NCBI RefSeq assembly: GCF_025989185.1
Contig: NZ_JAPDNT010000027.1
Span: forward strand, 1-64,000
DNA length: 64,000 bases
Reading direction: 5' to 3'
Source of the DNA: Limobrevibacterium gyesilva
GTDB lineage: Bacteria > Pseudomonadota > Alphaproteobacteria > Acetobacterales > Acetobacteraceae
The notes below the pieces were generated by a model. The model was not told where the DNA came from, ran no database searches, and saw only the letters and a program-made list of their open reading frames with translations. A program made the translations under genes and the position numbers. Positions 52,944 through 63,385 of this stretch are shown here, piece after piece. Numbering within the stretch: the first letter of the stretch is position 1; each line of letters starts with the position of its first letter.

Positions 52944-54140
52944 CTAAGCCCCTTGCGTGACGACGCCCGCGCCCTGTCCCTGCCGTTCCCGCCGGCTTTC
53001 CGTGCGCAACTGTCCGCAGGCGGCCAGGATGTCGCGGCCACGGGGGGTGCGCACGGGCGAGGAGAAGCCGGCGTCCATCACGATGTTGGCGAAACGGTCG
53101 ATCGCCTTGCCGGTGCTGGTCTCGTAGGGGCTGCCGGGCCAGGGGTTGAACGGGATCAGGTTCACCTTGGCGGGAATGCCGGCGATCAGGCGCACCAGCT
53201 CGCGGGCGTCGGCCTCGGTGTCGTTGATGCCTTTCAGCATGACGTATTCGAAGGTGATGCGGCGCGCGTTGCTGGCCGCGGGGTAGCGGCGGCAGGCGGC
53301 GATCAGCTCCGCGATCGGGTATTTGCGGTTCAGCGGCACGATCTCGTCGCGCAATTCGTCACGCACGGCGTGCAGCGACACCGCCAGGTTCACGCCCAGC
53401 TCGGCGCCGGCGCGGTCCATCATCGGCACCACGCCGGAGGTCGACAGGGTGATGCGCCGGCGTGACAGCGCGATGCCTTCGTTGTCCATGACGATGGTCA
53501 TCGCCTTGGCGACGTTCTCGTAGTTGTACAGCGGCTCGCCCATGCCCATGAGCACGATGGTGGACAGCAGCCGCGGGGTCTCGCCCTTGGGGCTGGGCCA
53601 TTCGCCGTAGCTGTCGCGCGCGGCCATGAACTGGCCGACGATCTCGGCGGCGCCGAGGTTGCGCACCAGCGCCTGGGTGCCGGTGTGGCAGAACCGGCAG
53701 GACAGGGTGCAGCCGACCTGGGAGGAGATGCAGACGGCGCCGCGATCCTCCTGGCGGTCGGGGATGTAGACGGTCTCCGCCTCCTGCCCGTCGCGGAAGC
53801 GGAACAGGAATTTCCGGGTCTCGTCGCTGCTGGTCTGCACCGTGGCGGCCTCGGGGCGGCCGACGATGAAGCGCTCGGCCAGCTTCTGCTGGGTCGGCTT
53901 GGCGATCGAGGACATGCGCGCGAAGTCGGTGGCGCCCTGGTGATAGATCCAGTGCCAGAGCTGCTTGGCGCGGAACGGCGCCTCGCCGATCGCGGCCAGC
54001 TCGGCCGCAAGCTCCGCGCGCGACAGGCCGACCAAGTCGCGCCGCCCGTCGGCGAGCTGCGCCGGCGGCGGGGCGAAGCGCGCGGTCTTGGCCAGGATAC
54101 GGGCGCGCTCGGTCTCGGTGAGGTCCAGGATGGCGTTCAT
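52944..54140 (-). CDS. rlmN: Dual-specificity RNA methyltransferase RlmN
   Basis: Radical SAM enzyme that methylates C2 of A2503 in 23S rRNA and A37 of some tRNAs. 398 residues. The [4Fe-4S] motif is C144, C148, C151 (CTLSCRFC). Other blocks are [34 protein letters not shown] and [10 protein letters not shown]; a methyl-carrying Cys is expected near AACGQLR. Start ATG 54140 overlaps the IalB-family stop by 4 bp. Confidence 0.95.
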   Translation of the reverse strand: MNAILDLTETERARILAKTARFAPPPAQLADGRRDLVGLSRAELAAELAAIGEAPFRAKQLWHWIYHQGATDFARMSSIAKPTQQKLAERFIVGRPEAATVQTSSDETRKFLFRFRDGQEAETVYIPDRQEDRGAVCISSQVGCTLSCRFCHTGTQALVRNLGAAEIVGQFMAARDSYGEWPSPKGETPRLLSTIVLMGMGEPLYNYENVAKAMTIVMDNEGIALSRRRITLSTSGVVPMMDRAGAELGVNLAVSLHAVRDELRDEIVPLNRKYPIAELIAACRRYPAASNARRITFEYVMLKGINDTEADARELVRLIAGIPAKVNLIPFNPWPGSPYETSTGKAIDRFANIVMDAGFSSPVRTPRGRDILAACGQLRTESRRERQGQGAGVVTQGA

Positions 54141-54742
54141 TTTGGCGGGCACGCCTTGTTGATGGCGCTGTAGGCGGCGGTGAAGCCACGCAGGCTGAAG
54201 GTGTCGGCGACCTGGGCGTTGCGCGGGCCGGGCGAGCGGGCCACCACCTTGGCGGCCTTCTGCATGCCGACCACCACGCTGCGCCCGTCGCGGGCGAAGG
54301 CCGAGCGCTGGGCGGTGTAGAATTCCAGGTTGGTCTGGTCGATCTGCACATCCACGGCCGCGTTCGCGGCGTAGGTGAAGCCGGCGCTGATCGCCACCGC
54401 GTCGCGCAGGGTCGGGCGCTGGGTCACCGTCAGCACCACGTCGCCGCGGCCGGACAGGTCGGGCGCGGAACTCTGCGCCCGGGTGAAGGCGTAGCAGACG
54501 GTCTGCCCGCCCTCGACATGGGTGGCGGCCTGCCAGTCGTCGTATTTGCCGATGGCCTTCGGCGGGCTGGCCTGGGTGTGGGCCGGATGCGCCGCGGGTT
54601 TCGCCGGCTTCTGGGCCAGGGCCGGCGGGCCGGCGAGGGCCAGGGCGCCAAGGACGGGGACGGCCAACCAGGCGACGGGGATTGCGCGCATGGCGCCACA
54701 CATACGGATGCCGATAGCCGGTAACAAGCGCGTGCTGCTCAT
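54137..54742 (-). CDS. Invasion-associated locus B (IalB) family exported protein
   Basis: Periplasmic protein of up to 201 residues, IalB family. A signal peptide ([19 protein letters not shown] ... ALAQ) precedes [29 protein letters not shown], the family core. The role outside Bartonella is unknown. The first ATG (54742) overlaps the TrmH-like stop (ATGA); ATG 54691 gives a more compact signal peptide and is a fair alternative. Confidence 0.85.
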   Translation of the reverse strand: MSSTRLLPAIGIRMCGAMRAIPVAWLAVPVLGALALAGPPALAQKPAKPAAHPAHTQASPPKAIGKYDDWQAATHVEGGQTVCYAFTRAQSSAPDLSGRGDVVLTVTQRPTLRDAVAISAGFTYAANAAVDVQIDQTNLEFYTAQRSAFARDGRSVVVGMQKAAKVVARSPGPRNAQVADTFSLRGFTAAYSAINKACPPK

Positions 54743-55359
54743 GTCTCTTTGTCTTTCAGGGGGCGGTCGGATACCGGCCGGTCGGGTAGTGGCACGTCAT
54801 GGCCCAACCAGTCGGGAATGGTGCGGCGGAACACCGGGGCGCCGTGTCCGGCCGGATCGGGCAGGGGGTCGGCGCCGCCGCTCATGACCGGACGCTCGGC
54901 GAAGCGGCCGTGCTGCAGCAGCCGGTCGTACAGCACCAGGGCGCCGGCCACGGCCAGGTTCAGCGCGAAGCGGGTGGGGATGCGCACCACGTGGCGGCAG
55001 CGCGCCAGCACCGCGGGCGACAGGCCGGAACGCTCCGGGCCGAGGATATAGGCCGCGTTCAGCGGGTGGCGGAAGCTCGGCAGGTCGGCCGCGTCCTCCA
55101 GCAGCTCGATGCCCACCAGCACGCAGCCCTGCGGCAGGGCGATGGCCTCGGCGGACGGAAAACGCCACATCGGCACATGCGCCGGCGCGTCCGAGGTGTC
55201 GGCCGCGCGGCCGGCGCGGGCATCGAAGCCGGCGCCGACGGTGAAGCAGAAGGCCGCGCCGAAGGCATGCGCGGTGCGCAGCAGGGCGCCGACATTGGCG
55301 GATTTGGACACCCCCTCCGCCCCGACTCCGAAATACCCGCGCGTTCTGGCCAGCCGCAT
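54739..55359 (-). CDS. TrmH-family (SpoU) RNA methyltransferase
   Basis: SPOUT-fold 2'-O-methyltransferase of 206 residues. Knot motifs include [31 protein letters not shown] and [21 protein letters not shown]. Target RNA is unknown, possibly tRNA position 34 or 18 by analogy with TrmL/TrmH. First gene of the trmH-like/ialB/rlmN run; 11 bp from the divergent methyltransferase gene. Confidence 0.88.
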   Translation of the reverse strand: MRLARTRGYFGVGAEGVSKSANVGALLRTAHAFGAAFCFTVGAGFDARAGRAADTSDAPAHVPMWRFPSAEAIALPQGCVLVGIELLEDAADLPSFRHPLNAAYILGPERSGLSPAVLARCRHVVRIPTRFALNLAVAGALVLYDRLLQHGRFAERPVMSGGADPLPDPAGHGAPVFRRTIPDWLGHDVPLPDRPVSDRPLKDKET

Positions 55360-55370
55360 CGCGCTGGTCT

Positions 55371-56627
55371 ATGCCGCAGGACATGCCTGATGCAACCGAT
55401 GCCAGCCTCGCGGAACAATACGAGGCGTATCCGTACCCTCCGCGCGACCCGCGTGACGAGGCCAAACGCCTGGTGGTCGGCAGCCCGAGCCATCTGCGCG
55501 AGGTCGATTTCTGGGTGTTCGGGGCGCGCCGTCCGCGCAGCCGGCCGCTGCGCGCCTTGGTCGCCGGCGGCGGCACCGGCGACGGGGCGATCATGCTGGC
55601 CACCCAGATGGCGCGGCTGGGGCAGCCCGGCAGAGTCACCTACCTGGACCGCTCGGCCGCCGCGATGGCGGTGGCGCAGGCGCGGGCCGCGGCGCGGGGG
55701 CTCGCCAACATCGTCTGGCAGCGCGGGTCGCTGCTGGACCTGCCGGAGAGCGGGCTCGGCCCGTTCGACTACATCGACTGCTGCGGCGTGCTGCACCATC
55801 TGCCCGACCCCGCGGCTGGACTCGCCGCCCTGCTGGCGGTGCTGGCGCCGGGCGGCGGCATGGGGCTGATGGTGTATGCGCCGCATGGCCGCACCGGCGT
55901 CTACATGCTGCAGGACGCGCTGCGCCTGCTGGCGCCGCCCGACCGGCCGCCGGCGGCGCGGCTCGACGTGGCGAAGCGGCTGATGCGTAACCTGCCGGAA
56001 ACCGCCTGGCTGCGGATGAACCGCTATTTCTCCGACCATCTGAGCGGCGGCGATGCGGGGCTCTACGACCTGCTGCTCAATCCCCGCGACCGCGCCTTCG
56101 CCATCCCGGCCCTGCACGAACTGCTGGCGGGGGCCAGCCTCGCCATCACCTGCCTGGTGGAACCGCTGCGCTACGACCCCGCCTGCTACCTGCCCGAACC
56201 GCGGCTGCGCACCCGGGCGGCGGAGCTGGACCCGCTCGCGCGGGCCGCCCTGGCCGAGGCGGTGGCGGGCAACATGAGCACGCATGTGGTCTATTGCACG
56301 CGCGCCGGCGAGGTGGCCGAGCCCGCGGACGCGATGGCGCCCCGGTCGGTGCCGGTGGCTCGCGAGACAGCGGGCGAGGACCTGGCACGCTCGATCGGTG
56401 CCGACGGCACCCTGACCATGCTGTTCAACGAAATCCGAGTGCCGCTGGCCCTGCCGCCGTTGGCGGCACCCATCCTGCGGCTGATCGACGGGCGGCGCAG
56501 CGTGGCCGACATCGCCGCCGCCATGGCCGAGCGCGGCACCGACCCTGCCGCCTTCGCCCGCGCCTGGAGCGAAACCTGGGCGAAGCTGTCGGCGGCGAAT
56601 CGTATCCTGCTGGCGCCTCCGGCCTGA
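55371..56627 (+). CDS. Class I SAM-dependent methyltransferase with C-terminal helical domain
   Basis: Protein of 418 residues. N-terminal YEAYPYPPRDP motif, then a Rossmann methyltransferase domain (LVAGGGTGDGAIMLA, VTYLDRSAAAMAVA, YIDCCGVLHHLPDP). The last ~90 residues (FNEIRVPLALPPLAAPILRLIDGRRSVADIAAAM) resemble PqqD-like/winged-helix tails. YPYP motifs occur in alphaproteobacterial methyltransferases of unknown substrate. Starts 11 bp from the divergent TrmH-like gene. Confidence 0.85.
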   Translation: MPQDMPDATDASLAEQYEAYPYPPRDPRDEAKRLVVGSPSHLREVDFWVFGARRPRSRPLRALVAGGGTGDGAIMLATQMARLGQPGRVTYLDRSAAAMAVAQARAAARGLANIVWQRGSLLDLPESGLGPFDYIDCCGVLHHLPDPAAGLAALLAVLAPGGGMGLMVYAPHGRTGVYMLQDALRLLAPPDRPPAARLDVAKRLMRNLPETAWLRMNRYFSDHLSGGDAGLYDLLLNPRDRAFAIPALHELLAGASLAITCLVEPLRYDPACYLPEPRLRTRAAELDPLARAALAEAVAGNMSTHVVYCTRAGEVAEPADAMAPRSVPVARETAGEDLARSIGADGTLTMLFNEIRVPLALPPLAAPILRLIDGRRSVADIAAAMAERGTDPAAFARAWSETWAKLSAANRILLAPPA

Positions 56628-56637
56628 GCGGGCCGCG

Positions 56638-57153
56638 ATGCAGGAGGTCGAGACAGTCATCGTCATTTTCGGGGCCGCCGTGCGCGCCGACGGCACCCCC
56701 AGCACGGCGCTGCGCCGGCGCGTGCTGGCGGCACAGGCGTTCGGGCGCTACCAGCGCACGCCGCTTTATGTCGCCACCGGGGGCGTCGGCCGCCACGGCC
56801 CGTCGGAAGCCCTGGTCATGGCCCGCCTGCTGCGTGAACTCGGCGTGCCGGACGAGCAGATCGTGCTCGATGAGACCGCCACCGACACCGTGTCGTCTGT
56901 CCGCGCGGTCACGCGGCTGCTGCGCGAGCGCGGCTATCGCGGCCCGGTCTATGCGGCCACCAGCGCCTACCACATGCCGCGCTGCGTGGTGCTGCTGCTG
57001 CTGGCGCGGCTGGACGCCTGGGCCGGTCCCGCCGCCAGCGGGCCGGCCGCGCGCGGCCTTGTCAAGCGCTGGTACTGGCGCCTGCGCGAGGCGGCGGCGT
57101 TGCCGGCCGATGCGCTGCTGATGCTGTGGCTGCGGCTGCGCGGGCAGGTCTGA
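56638..57153 (+). CDS. YdcF/SanA-like DUF218 protein
   Basis: Protein of 171 residues, DUF218 family (YdcF, SanA, ElyC), some acting in envelope or SAM binding. VIVIFGAAV at the N-terminus, TGGVGRHGPSEALVMARLL, LDETATDTVSSVRAV and ATSAYHMPRCVV are diagnostic. No N-terminal membrane anchor is seen, unlike ElyC. It follows the methyltransferase by 10 bp and may be cotranscribed. Confidence 0.88.
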   Translation: MQEVETVIVIFGAAVRADGTPSTALRRRVLAAQAFGRYQRTPLYVATGGVGRHGPSEALVMARLLRELGVPDEQIVLDETATDTVSSVRAVTRLLRERGYRGPVYAATSAYHMPRCVVLLLLARLDAWAGPAASGPAARGLVKRWYWRLREAAALPADALLMLWLRLRGQV

Positions 57154-57187
57154 CGGCAGGGCTGTCCGGATCGGCGCCGGGACGCGA

Positions 57188-57859
57188 TCAGGCCCGGCGC
57201 AGCTGGAACAGCGCCTGCTCGCCGAACAGGTTGGCCAGCCCCGAGAAGCGCCGCCACGGCGAGCGCTGCCCGGCATCGTCCACCGCCAGCCATTTCTCGA
57301 CCACGTAGCCTTCGTCCGCGCACAGATGGAAGAAGTCGCGGATGGTGCAGGGGTGGATGTTCGGCGTCTCGTGCCAGGGACGGTTCCACACCGAGGTCAT
57401 CGGCATGCGCCCGGAGCGCAGCAACTGCCAGCGCACCTGCCAGTGGCCGAAATTGGGGAAGCTGACGATGGCGCTGGTGCCGATGCGCAGCATCTGGCGC
57501 AGCACCTCGCGCGGGCGCTCCACCGCCTGCAGGGTGCGCGACAGCACCACGTAGTCGAATGCGCCGTCCGGATACTGGGCCAGGTCGCTGTCGGCGTCGC
57601 CATGCATCACCGGCAGGCCGTGCGCCACCGAGCGGGTGACCTCGGCCATGTCGATCTCGATGCCGCGGGCGTCGCAGCCGCGGGTGCGGTAGAGATACCC
57701 GATCAGCGAGCCGTCGCCGGAGCCGATATCGAGCACCCGGCTGCCCGGCGCGATCATCTCGGCGATCAGCCGCAGGTCGAGGCGCATGTTCTTGGCCACG
57801 TATTTCACGCCCTCGGTGCGCACCGGCTCGGCCGAGTCGTTCGGCGGCGGCGCGTTCAT
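57188..57859 (-). CDS. metW: Methionine biosynthesis protein MetW
   Basis: SAM-methyltransferase-fold protein, 223 residues, which partners MetX in proteobacterial homoserine activation. [32 protein letters not shown] and GVKYVAKN are the MetW hallmarks, plus [14 protein letters not shown] and [12 protein letters not shown]. Its start overlaps the metX stop by 4 bp. Convergent with the YdcF-like gene across 34 bp. Confidence 0.95.
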   Translation of the reverse strand: MNAPPPNDSAEPVRTEGVKYVAKNMRLDLRLIAEMIAPGSRVLDIGSGDGSLIGYLYRTRGCDARGIEIDMAEVTRSVAHGLPVMHGDADSDLAQYPDGAFDYVVLSRTLQAVERPREVLRQMLRIGTSAIVSFPNFGHWQVRWQLLRSGRMPMTSVWNRPWHETPNIHPCTIRDFFHLCADEGYVVEKWLAVDDAGQRSPWRRFSGLANLFGEQALFQLRRA

Positions 57860-59022
57860 TCCGGCAGCCCCGCGTGCTCGGCGCAGCCGGCCAGGAAGCC
57901 GGCCAGGGTGCGGTGGAAATCCGGCTCGTCGAGCAGGAAGGCGTCGTGGCCCTTGTCGCTGGCGATCTCGACGAAGCTCACATTGGCCGCCGCCCGGTTC
58001 AAGGCGCGCGCGACGGCACGGCTTTCCGCGGTCGGGTACAGCCAGTCCGACGAGAAGCTGATGATGCAGAACCGCGTGCGCGTGCCGGCGAAGGCCGCCG
58101 ACAGGTTGCCGTCATGCTCGGCGGCGAGGTCGAAATAGTCGGTGGCGCGGGTGATGGTCAGGTAGGAGTTGGCGTCGAAGCGGCGCACGAAGGTGCTGCC
58201 CTGATGGCGCAGATAGCTCTCCACCTCGAACATGTCGCCGAACAGCGCCAGGTCGCCGGCCGCGGCGCCGCCGCGCACCCGCCGGCCGAACTTGCGGGTC
58301 AGCGCCTGCTCGCTGAGATAGGTGATGTGCGCGACCATGCGCGCGACCGCGAGGCCGCGGGCCGGCACGCTCCCGCTCTCCCAATAGCGGCCGCCGCGCC
58401 AGTCGGGGTCGGCGAAGAGCGACTGGCGGCCGACCTCGTTGAAGGCGATGTTCTGCGCCGAGTGATAGGCGGCGGTGGCCACCGGCACGGCCGCGAACAC
58501 GCTCTCGGGGTAGCTCGCGGCCCATTCCAGCACCTGCATGCCGCCCATCGAGCCGCCGATCACCGCGAACAGGCGGGCGATGCCGAGATGGTCGATCAGG
58601 CGCTTCTGCGCGCGGACCATGTCGCGGATGGTGACCGGCGGGAAGTCGGTGCCCCACAGCACGCCCGGCGCGGCGCCGTCGCGCGGGCTGCGCGGGCCGG
58701 TGGAGCCCATGCAGCCGCCCAGCACGTTGGCGCAGATCACGAAATAACGATCGGTGTCCACCGGCAGGCCGGGGCCCACCACCATGTCCCACCAGCCGCC
58801 CTTGCCGGTGACCGGGTGCGTCTCGGCGACATACTGGTCGCCGGTCAGCGCGTGGCAGACCAGGACAGCGTTGCTACGGCTCGCGTTCAGCGTGCCATAG
58901 GTCCGGTAGGCTACCACCAGCCGCCCGAGCGCCATGCCGCAATCCAGCGCCATGCCGTCGTCGAAGGCGACGTGCTGGTGGGTGACGGCGGCGAGGTCGG
59001 GCTGGTCCATGGGCGGCTTCAT
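57856..59022 (-). CDS. metX: Homoserine O-acetyltransferase
   Basis: Alpha/beta-hydrolase that acylates homoserine for methionine synthesis, 388 residues. Nucleophile Ser lies in [18 protein letters not shown] (near residue 150), with [18 protein letters not shown] and a C-terminal acid/His dyad region ([27 protein letters not shown]). Some relatives use succinyl-CoA, so the acyl donor is inferred. ATG 59022 (MKPPMDQPD) or 59010 may start it; translationally coupled to metW. Confidence 0.95.
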   Translation of the reverse strand: MKPPMDQPDLAAVTHQHVAFDDGMALDCGMALGRLVVAYRTYGTLNASRSNAVLVCHALTGDQYVAETHPVTGKGGWWDMVVGPGLPVDTDRYFVICANVLGGCMGSTGPRSPRDGAAPGVLWGTDFPPVTIRDMVRAQKRLIDHLGIARLFAVIGGSMGGMQVLEWAASYPESVFAAVPVATAAYHSAQNIAFNEVGRQSLFADPDWRGGRYWESGSVPARGLAVARMVAHITYLSEQALTRKFGRRVRGGAAAGDLALFGDMFEVESYLRHQGSTFVRRFDANSYLTITRATDYFDLAAEHDGNLSAAFAGTRTRFCIISFSSDWLYPTAESRAVARALNRAAANVSFVEIASDKGHDAFLLDEPDFHRTLAGFLAGCAEHAGLPE

Positions 59023-59052
59023 CCTGGATCGGACGCCATATGCGGCCCGGAC

Positions 59053-59072
59053 CCGCCGGTTGCAACCGGCGG
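59053..59072. promoter_or_regulatory. Perfect 20 bp palindrome in the metX / chorismate mutase divergent region
   Basis: CCGCCGGTTGCAACCGGCGG is an exact 20 bp dyad with no loop, which favours a protein-binding site over a terminator hairpin. It sits 30-50 bp upstream of metX in the 168 bp gap between divergent genes. No regulator is identified and no riboswitch fold was recognised. Confidence 0.45.
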
Positions 59073-59190
59073 TTTCGCAGCACAGCCTCCAGTCCGCGCG
59101 CCGCACGGGCGCGGGGCCCGCGATTGCGCCCGCCGCCTTTGCATCGCCGGGCGCATCCGCTATTCCAGACTGCCACAGCCGAACGCGCAG

Positions 59191-60093
59191 ATGTCCAGCA
59201 CCCATTCCGCCGCCGAGACAGACCAGACCCCGCAGGCGCCGAACGACGCAACGGCGCAGCTCGCCGCGCTGCGGCTGGAGCTCGACCGCCTTGACGATGC
59301 CATCCACGACCTGCTGATGCAGCGCGCCGACGTGGTCGTCCGCGTCGCCGCCCTGGGGGCCAAGGGCCGCGTTGCGTTCCGCCCGGGCCGCGAGGCCGAG
59401 ATCATCCGCCGCCTGCTGCGCCGCCACGCCGGCCCGCTGCCGCGCCGCCTGCTGTCACGGTTGTGGCGGGAACTGTTCGCGGCCACCACGTCGATGCAGG
59501 GCCCGTATGTCATCACCGTGTGCGAGACCGGCGCCGGCAACGAGTTCGTGCAGTGCGCGCGCGAGCATTTCGGCGCGCTGACGCCGCTGCGCGTGCATCA
59601 CAGCCCGGCGCAGGCGATCGCCGAGGTCAGCGCCGGCAGCGCCACCGCCGCCGTGCTGCCGATGCCCGCGGACGAGGAGGTGCCGGCCACCGCCTGGTGG
59701 ATCGCGCTGCTGCACCGTGACGAGCCGCGCATCCACGTGGTGGCCCGCCTGCCGTTCTGGGCGCCGCGGTCCGAGGGTGCGCCGCAGGTGCAGGCCCTGG
59801 TCGTCGCCGCGGTGGCGCCCGATCCCAGCGCGCAGGACCGCTCGCTGGTTGGCCTGGAATTGCCGCTGGACATGAGCCGCGCCCGCCTGTCCGCCGGCCT
59901 CGCGGCCGCGGGCTTCACCCAGAGTGCCGCGATCCTGCGCCGCGATGCCGGCGCCCAGATGGCGCACGCCCTCGTCGAGGTCGACGGCTACGTCGCCGAC
60001 GGCGACGGGCGGCTGGCCGCGATTCCCGATGTGCTGCGCCCACCGGTGGTGCTGGGCGCCTATGCCGTACCCCTGGACGGAGACAACGCATGA
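59191..60093 (+). CDS. Chorismate mutase with extra C-terminal domain
   Basis: Protein of 300 residues. The N-terminal ~85 residues form an AroQ-type chorismate mutase helix bundle ([43 protein letters not shown]). The following ~200 residues ([21 protein letters not shown] onward) look like a degenerate prephenate-dehydratase/periplasmic-binding fold with unknown activity. With hisC and tyrC it forms a phenylalanine/tyrosine branch operon. ATG 59191 overlaps no neighbour; the stop overlaps hisC (ATGA). Confidence 0.88.
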   Translation: MSSTHSAAETDQTPQAPNDATAQLAALRLELDRLDDAIHDLLMQRADVVVRVAALGAKGRVAFRPGREAEIIRRLLRRHAGPLPRRLLSRLWRELFAATTSMQGPYVITVCETGAGNEFVQCAREHFGALTPLRVHHSPAQAIAEVSAGSATAAVLPMPADEEVPATAWWIALLHRDEPRIHVVARLPFWAPRSEGAPQVQALVVAAVAPDPSAQDRSLVGLELPLDMSRARLSAGLAAAGFTQSAAILRRDAGAQMAHALVEVDGYVADGDGRLAAIPDVLRPPVVLGAYAVPLDGDNA

Positions 60094-61196
60094 CCCAGAC
60101 CGGCCCCCGCCCCCGTCCGGAGGTGATGAAGATCGCCGCCTATGTCGCCGGGGAATCGAAGGTTCCCGGCGTCAACCGGATCATCAAGCTGTCTTCCAAC
60201 GAAGGCGCGTTCGGCCCGCCGCCGGGCGCCCAGGCCGCCTATGCGACCGCCGCCGCCGAGCTGCACCGCTACCCCGACGGCGGTTCGGTCGAGCTGCGCC
60301 GGGCCATCGGCGCGCGCTTCGGCCTCGATGCGGAGCGGATCGTCTGCGGCACCGGCTCGGACGAGCTGATCGGCCATCTGTGCCACATCTATGGCGGGCC
60401 CGGCACCGACATCATCATGTCCATGCACGGCTTCACCATGTACCAGATCGCCGGCACCTATGCCGGCAGCCGGGTGCTGAAGGCGCCGGAGCGGAACCTG
60501 ACGACGGACGTGGACGCCATCCTGGCGGCGGTGACGCCGGCGACGCGGCTGGTGTTCGTCGCCAACCCCAACAACCCGACCGGCAGCCTGCTGCCGCAGG
60601 CGGAGATGGAGCGCCTGCGCCGTCTGCTGCCGCCGGACGTGCTGCTGGCGATCGACGCCGCCTATGCCGAATATGTCGAGAGCCCGGACTACGACGCCGG
60701 CGCGAAGCTGGTCGATGCCGGCGACAACACGGTGATGTTGCGCACCTTCAGCAAGGTGTTCGGCCTGGGCGGGCTGCGCGTGGGCTGGGCCTATGCGCCG
60801 CCCGGCGTGGTCGATGCGCTGAACCGGGTGCGCGGCGTGTTCAACGTGAACCTGGCCGCGCAGGCGGCCGCGGTGGCGGCGCTGGCCGAGCCGGGCTGGG
60901 TGGAGAAGAACCGCGCCCACAACACCGAGTGGCGGGCCAAGCTGTCGGCGGCGCTGGAAGCCGCCGGCATCAAGGCGTGGCCGACCGAGGGGAACTTCAT
61001 CCTCGCCGATTTCGCCACCGCCGCCCGCGCCGAGGCCGCCAACGCGTTCCTCAGGAACCGCGGCATCATCGTGCGCGGCATGGCCGCCTACGATCTGGCG
61101 CATTGCCTGCGCATCACCGTCGGCACCGCCGAGGAATGCGGCCTGGTGGCCGAGACGCTGGCCGCCTTCATGGCGGAGCAGAAACTGCATGCCTGA
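60090..61196 (+). CDS. hisC: Histidinol-phosphate/aromatic aminotransferase
   Basis: PLP class II aminotransferase, 368 residues. PLP Lys is K222 in [14 protein letters not shown]; other blocks are [23 protein letters not shown] and IDAAYAEY. HisC enzymes in such clusters often transaminate prephenate or aromatic oxoacids as well as histidinol phosphate, which fits the chorismate mutase and tyrC neighbours. Both ends overlap the neighbouring genes (4 and 8 bp). Confidence 0.94.
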   Translation: MTQTGPRPRPEVMKIAAYVAGESKVPGVNRIIKLSSNEGAFGPPPGAQAAYATAAAELHRYPDGGSVELRRAIGARFGLDAERIVCGTGSDELIGHLCHIYGGPGTDIIMSMHGFTMYQIAGTYAGSRVLKAPERNLTTDVDAILAAVTPATRLVFVANPNNPTGSLLPQAEMERLRRLLPPDVLLAIDAAYAEYVESPDYDAGAKLVDAGDNTVMLRTFSKVFGLGGLRVGWAYAPPGVVDALNRVRGVFNVNLAAQAAAVAALAEPGWVEKNRAHNTEWRAKLSAALEAAGIKAWPTEGNFILADFATAARAEAANAFLRNRGIIVRGMAAYDLAHCLRITVGTAEECGLVAETLAAFMAEQKLHA

Positions 61197-62076
61197 ACCT
61201 CTGTTCAAGCGGCTGGCGCTGCTGGGCATCGGCCTGATCGGCAGCTCGGTCGCGCGCATCGCCCGCGAGCGCGGCGACCTGGCCGCCGAGGTGGTGGCCA
61301 ATGCCCGCACCCAGGCGACGCTCGACCGGGTGATGGAGCTGGGCATCGCCGACCGGGTGGAACTGGACCCGGCGAAGGCGGTGGAGGGCGCGGACTGCGT
61401 GATGCTGTGCGCCCCGGTGGGTGCCTATGCCGCGCTGGCCGAGACGATCGCGCCGCATCTCGCACCCGGCTGCATCCTGACCGATGTCGGCTCCACCAAG
61501 CAGTCGGTGATCCGCGACGTGGGCCCGCTGGTGCCGGACGCAGTGCATTTCGTGCCGGCGCATCCGCTGGCGGGCACCGAGTACTCGGGCCCGGACGCCG
61601 GCTTCACCACGCTGTTCCAGGGCCGCTGGTGCCTGCTGACGCCGCCGCCGGGCACGGATGCCGACTCGGTGGAGAAGATCGCGGAGCTGTGGCGCCGCTG
61701 CGGCTCGATGACCGAGACCATGGAGCCCGGCCACCACGACCGGGTGCTGGCCATCGTCAGCCACCTGCCGCATCTGCTGGCCTTCACCATCTGCGGCACC
61801 GCCGATGACCTGGAGGGCGAGAGCCGCCAGCAGGTGCTGCAGTTCGCCGCCTCGGGCTTCCGCGACTTCACCCGCATCGCCGCCTCCGACCCGGTGATGT
61901 GGCGCGACGTGTTCCTGAACAACCGCGAGGCGCTGCTGGAAATGCTGGCGCGCTTCATGGAGGACGCGCAGGCGATGGCGCGCGCGGTGCGCTGGGGCGA
62001 CCCGGACTATATCGAGGACCGCATCCGCCGGGGCCGGGTCATCCGCCGCAGCCTGATCGAGCTGAAGCAGGCCTGA
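61189..62076 (+). CDS. tyrC: Prephenate/arogenate dehydrogenase family protein
   Basis: NAD(P)-dependent TyrA/TyrC-type dehydrogenase of 295 residues for tyrosine synthesis. Rossmann [19 protein letters not shown] at the N-terminus; [16 protein letters not shown] and [18 protein letters not shown] are substrate-site blocks with the catalytic His. Arogenate versus prephenate specificity is not determinable. Starts inside the last codons of hisC (8 bp overlap). Confidence 0.94.
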   Translation: MPEPLFKRLALLGIGLIGSSVARIARERGDLAAEVVANARTQATLDRVMELGIADRVELDPAKAVEGADCVMLCAPVGAYAALAETIAPHLAPGCILTDVGSTKQSVIRDVGPLVPDAVHFVPAHPLAGTEYSGPDAGFTTLFQGRWCLLTPPPGTDADSVEKIAELWRRCGSMTETMEPGHHDRVLAIVSHLPHLLAFTICGTADDLEGESRQQVLQFAASGFRDFTRIAASDPVMWRDVFLNNREALLEMLARFMEDAQAMARAVRWGDPDYIEDRIRRGRVIRRSLIELKQA

Positions 62077-62088
62077 CCCGAGGGACAT

Positions 62089-62538
62089 TCAACGCAGGCC
62101 CAGCCACGCGAACAGGCGCTTGCTGGGCTCCCATGCGGCCATCACCTCCTCTCGCCAGACGAACACCACCGCCGCCAGCCCCACCAGGATGGCGAGGCTG
62201 ATGACCAGGGCGGCGACGGCCTCGACGCCAATGCGCCCGGGCGCGCGGCGGCGGCGTTCCGGCTTCGGCTCGGCTTCCAGCCGCGCCTCGCCGGGACGGA
62301 CCTCGCCGAGGCGCGAACCGGTTCGTCGCGGCTCGGCCGGATGCGGGTCGGGAATGCGCAGTTCCTGCGGCGGGGCATCGGCTGGCGCGGCCGCGGCGGG
62401 AGGCGCTTCGGGCGCCGGCGCTGCAGCCGGCGTCCATTCGGCGGTGCAGCGCGCGCAGCGCACCCGCCGCGCCCCCGTCCCGAGCAGCGCGGGCGGCACC
62501 TCATAGGTCGCGTGGCAGGCGGGGCAGACAATGCGCAT
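62089..62538 (-). CDS. MJ0042 zinc-ribbon membrane protein
   Basis: Protein of 149 residues: an N-terminal MJ0042 zinc finger (C5, C8, C28, C31), a Pro/Ala-rich linker and one C-terminal membrane segment (about 105-127), then a short tail. Family members are alphaproteobacterial, function unknown. ATG 62538 ([14 protein letters not shown]) matches the finger start. Divergent from ftsE across 151 bp, and convergent with tyrC (12 bp). Confidence 0.85.
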   Translation of the reverse strand: MRIVCPACHATYEVPPALLGTGARRVRCARCTAEWTPAAAPAPEAPPAAAAPADAPPQELRIPDPHPAEPRRTGSRLGEVRPGEARLEAEPKPERRRRAPGRIGVEAVAALVISLAILVGLAAVVFVWREEVMAAWEPSKRLFAWLGLR

Positions 62539-62689
62539 GCGAAGGATCTCGGACGGGAAGCCGATCCTGCGCGACGGCACGGGTCGTGGCAACCGCGGAA
62601 GGATGACCCCATCGTTCTTCCGGCGCGGGCGGCATTGATGGCAAAAGGAAGCGGGGCGGGGGCCTGATTCGCGACATGAGCATCGCACG

Positions 62690-63385
62690 ATGATTCGTCT
62701 GGACGGAGTGGGGCTGCACTATTCCCAGGGGTGGCGCCCGGGATCGCAATCCGGATCGTCTCCCGGGCCCGAAGTGCTGCGCGACCTGACCTGCATTGTC
62801 CCGGAAGGCGGCTTCCGCTGGCTGCTGGGCCCGTCTGGCGCCGGCAAGTCGTCGCTGCTGCGCCTGCTGCACCTGGCGGTGCGGCCGACCAGCGGCCGGC
62901 TGACGCTGCTGGGCGCCGATATCGGCCGCACCCATCGCCGCGAGCTGCCGTCGCTGCGGCGGCGGATCGGCATGGTGTTCCAGGATTTCAGCCTGCTGCC
63001 GCATCTGTCGGCCTACGACAACGTCGCCCTGCCGTTGCGCATTGCCGGCCGTGCCGAAGGCCAGATCCGCAGCGACGTCATCGAGATGCTGCGCTGGGTC
63101 GGGCTGGGCCGGAAGGCCGCCTCGCGCCCCGCCGAGCTGTCGGGCGGCGAGCAGCAGCGCGTGGCCATTGCCCGTGCCGTGGTCGGCCGGCCCAGCCTGT
63201 TGCTGGCCGACGAGCCCACCGGCAACCTGGACGAGGTGCAGGCGGAGCGGCTGATGATCCTGCTGAAGGAGATGAACCGGCTGGGGGCGACGGTGATCGT
63301 GGCTACCCACAACGATGCCCTGGTCGCTCGCCATCCCGGACGCGCGCTGCGGCTGGACCACGGCCGGCTGGTGGACAATGGCTAG
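62690..63385 (+). CDS. ftsE: Cell division ATP-binding protein FtsE
   Basis: Cytoplasmic ABC ATPase, 231 residues, that with FtsX controls peptidoglycan hydrolases at the septum. Walker A GPSGAGKS (47-54), Q-loop [18 protein letters not shown], signature [14 protein letters not shown], Walker [13 protein letters not shown]. It is slightly longer than E. coli FtsE through an N-terminal GSQSGSSPG insertion. Overlaps ftsX start by 8 bp. Confidence 0.95.
   Translation: MIRLDGVGLHYSQGWRPGSQSGSSPGPEVLRDLTCIVPEGGFRWLLGPSGAGKSSLLRLLHLAVRPTSGRLTLLGADIGRTHRRELPSLRRRIGMVFQDFSLLPHLSAYDNVALPLRIAGRAEGQIRSDVIEMLRWVGLGRKAASRPAELSGGEQQRVAIARAVVGRPSLLLADEPTGNLDEVQAERLMILLKEMNRLGATVIVATHNDALVARHPGRALRLDHGRLVDNG

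Noticed and set aside
59023-59190. SAM-II or SAM/SAH riboswitch upstream of metX
   Set aside because: The leader lacks the pseudoknot-forming segments and conserved boxes I would expect; only a perfect DNA palindrome is clear.
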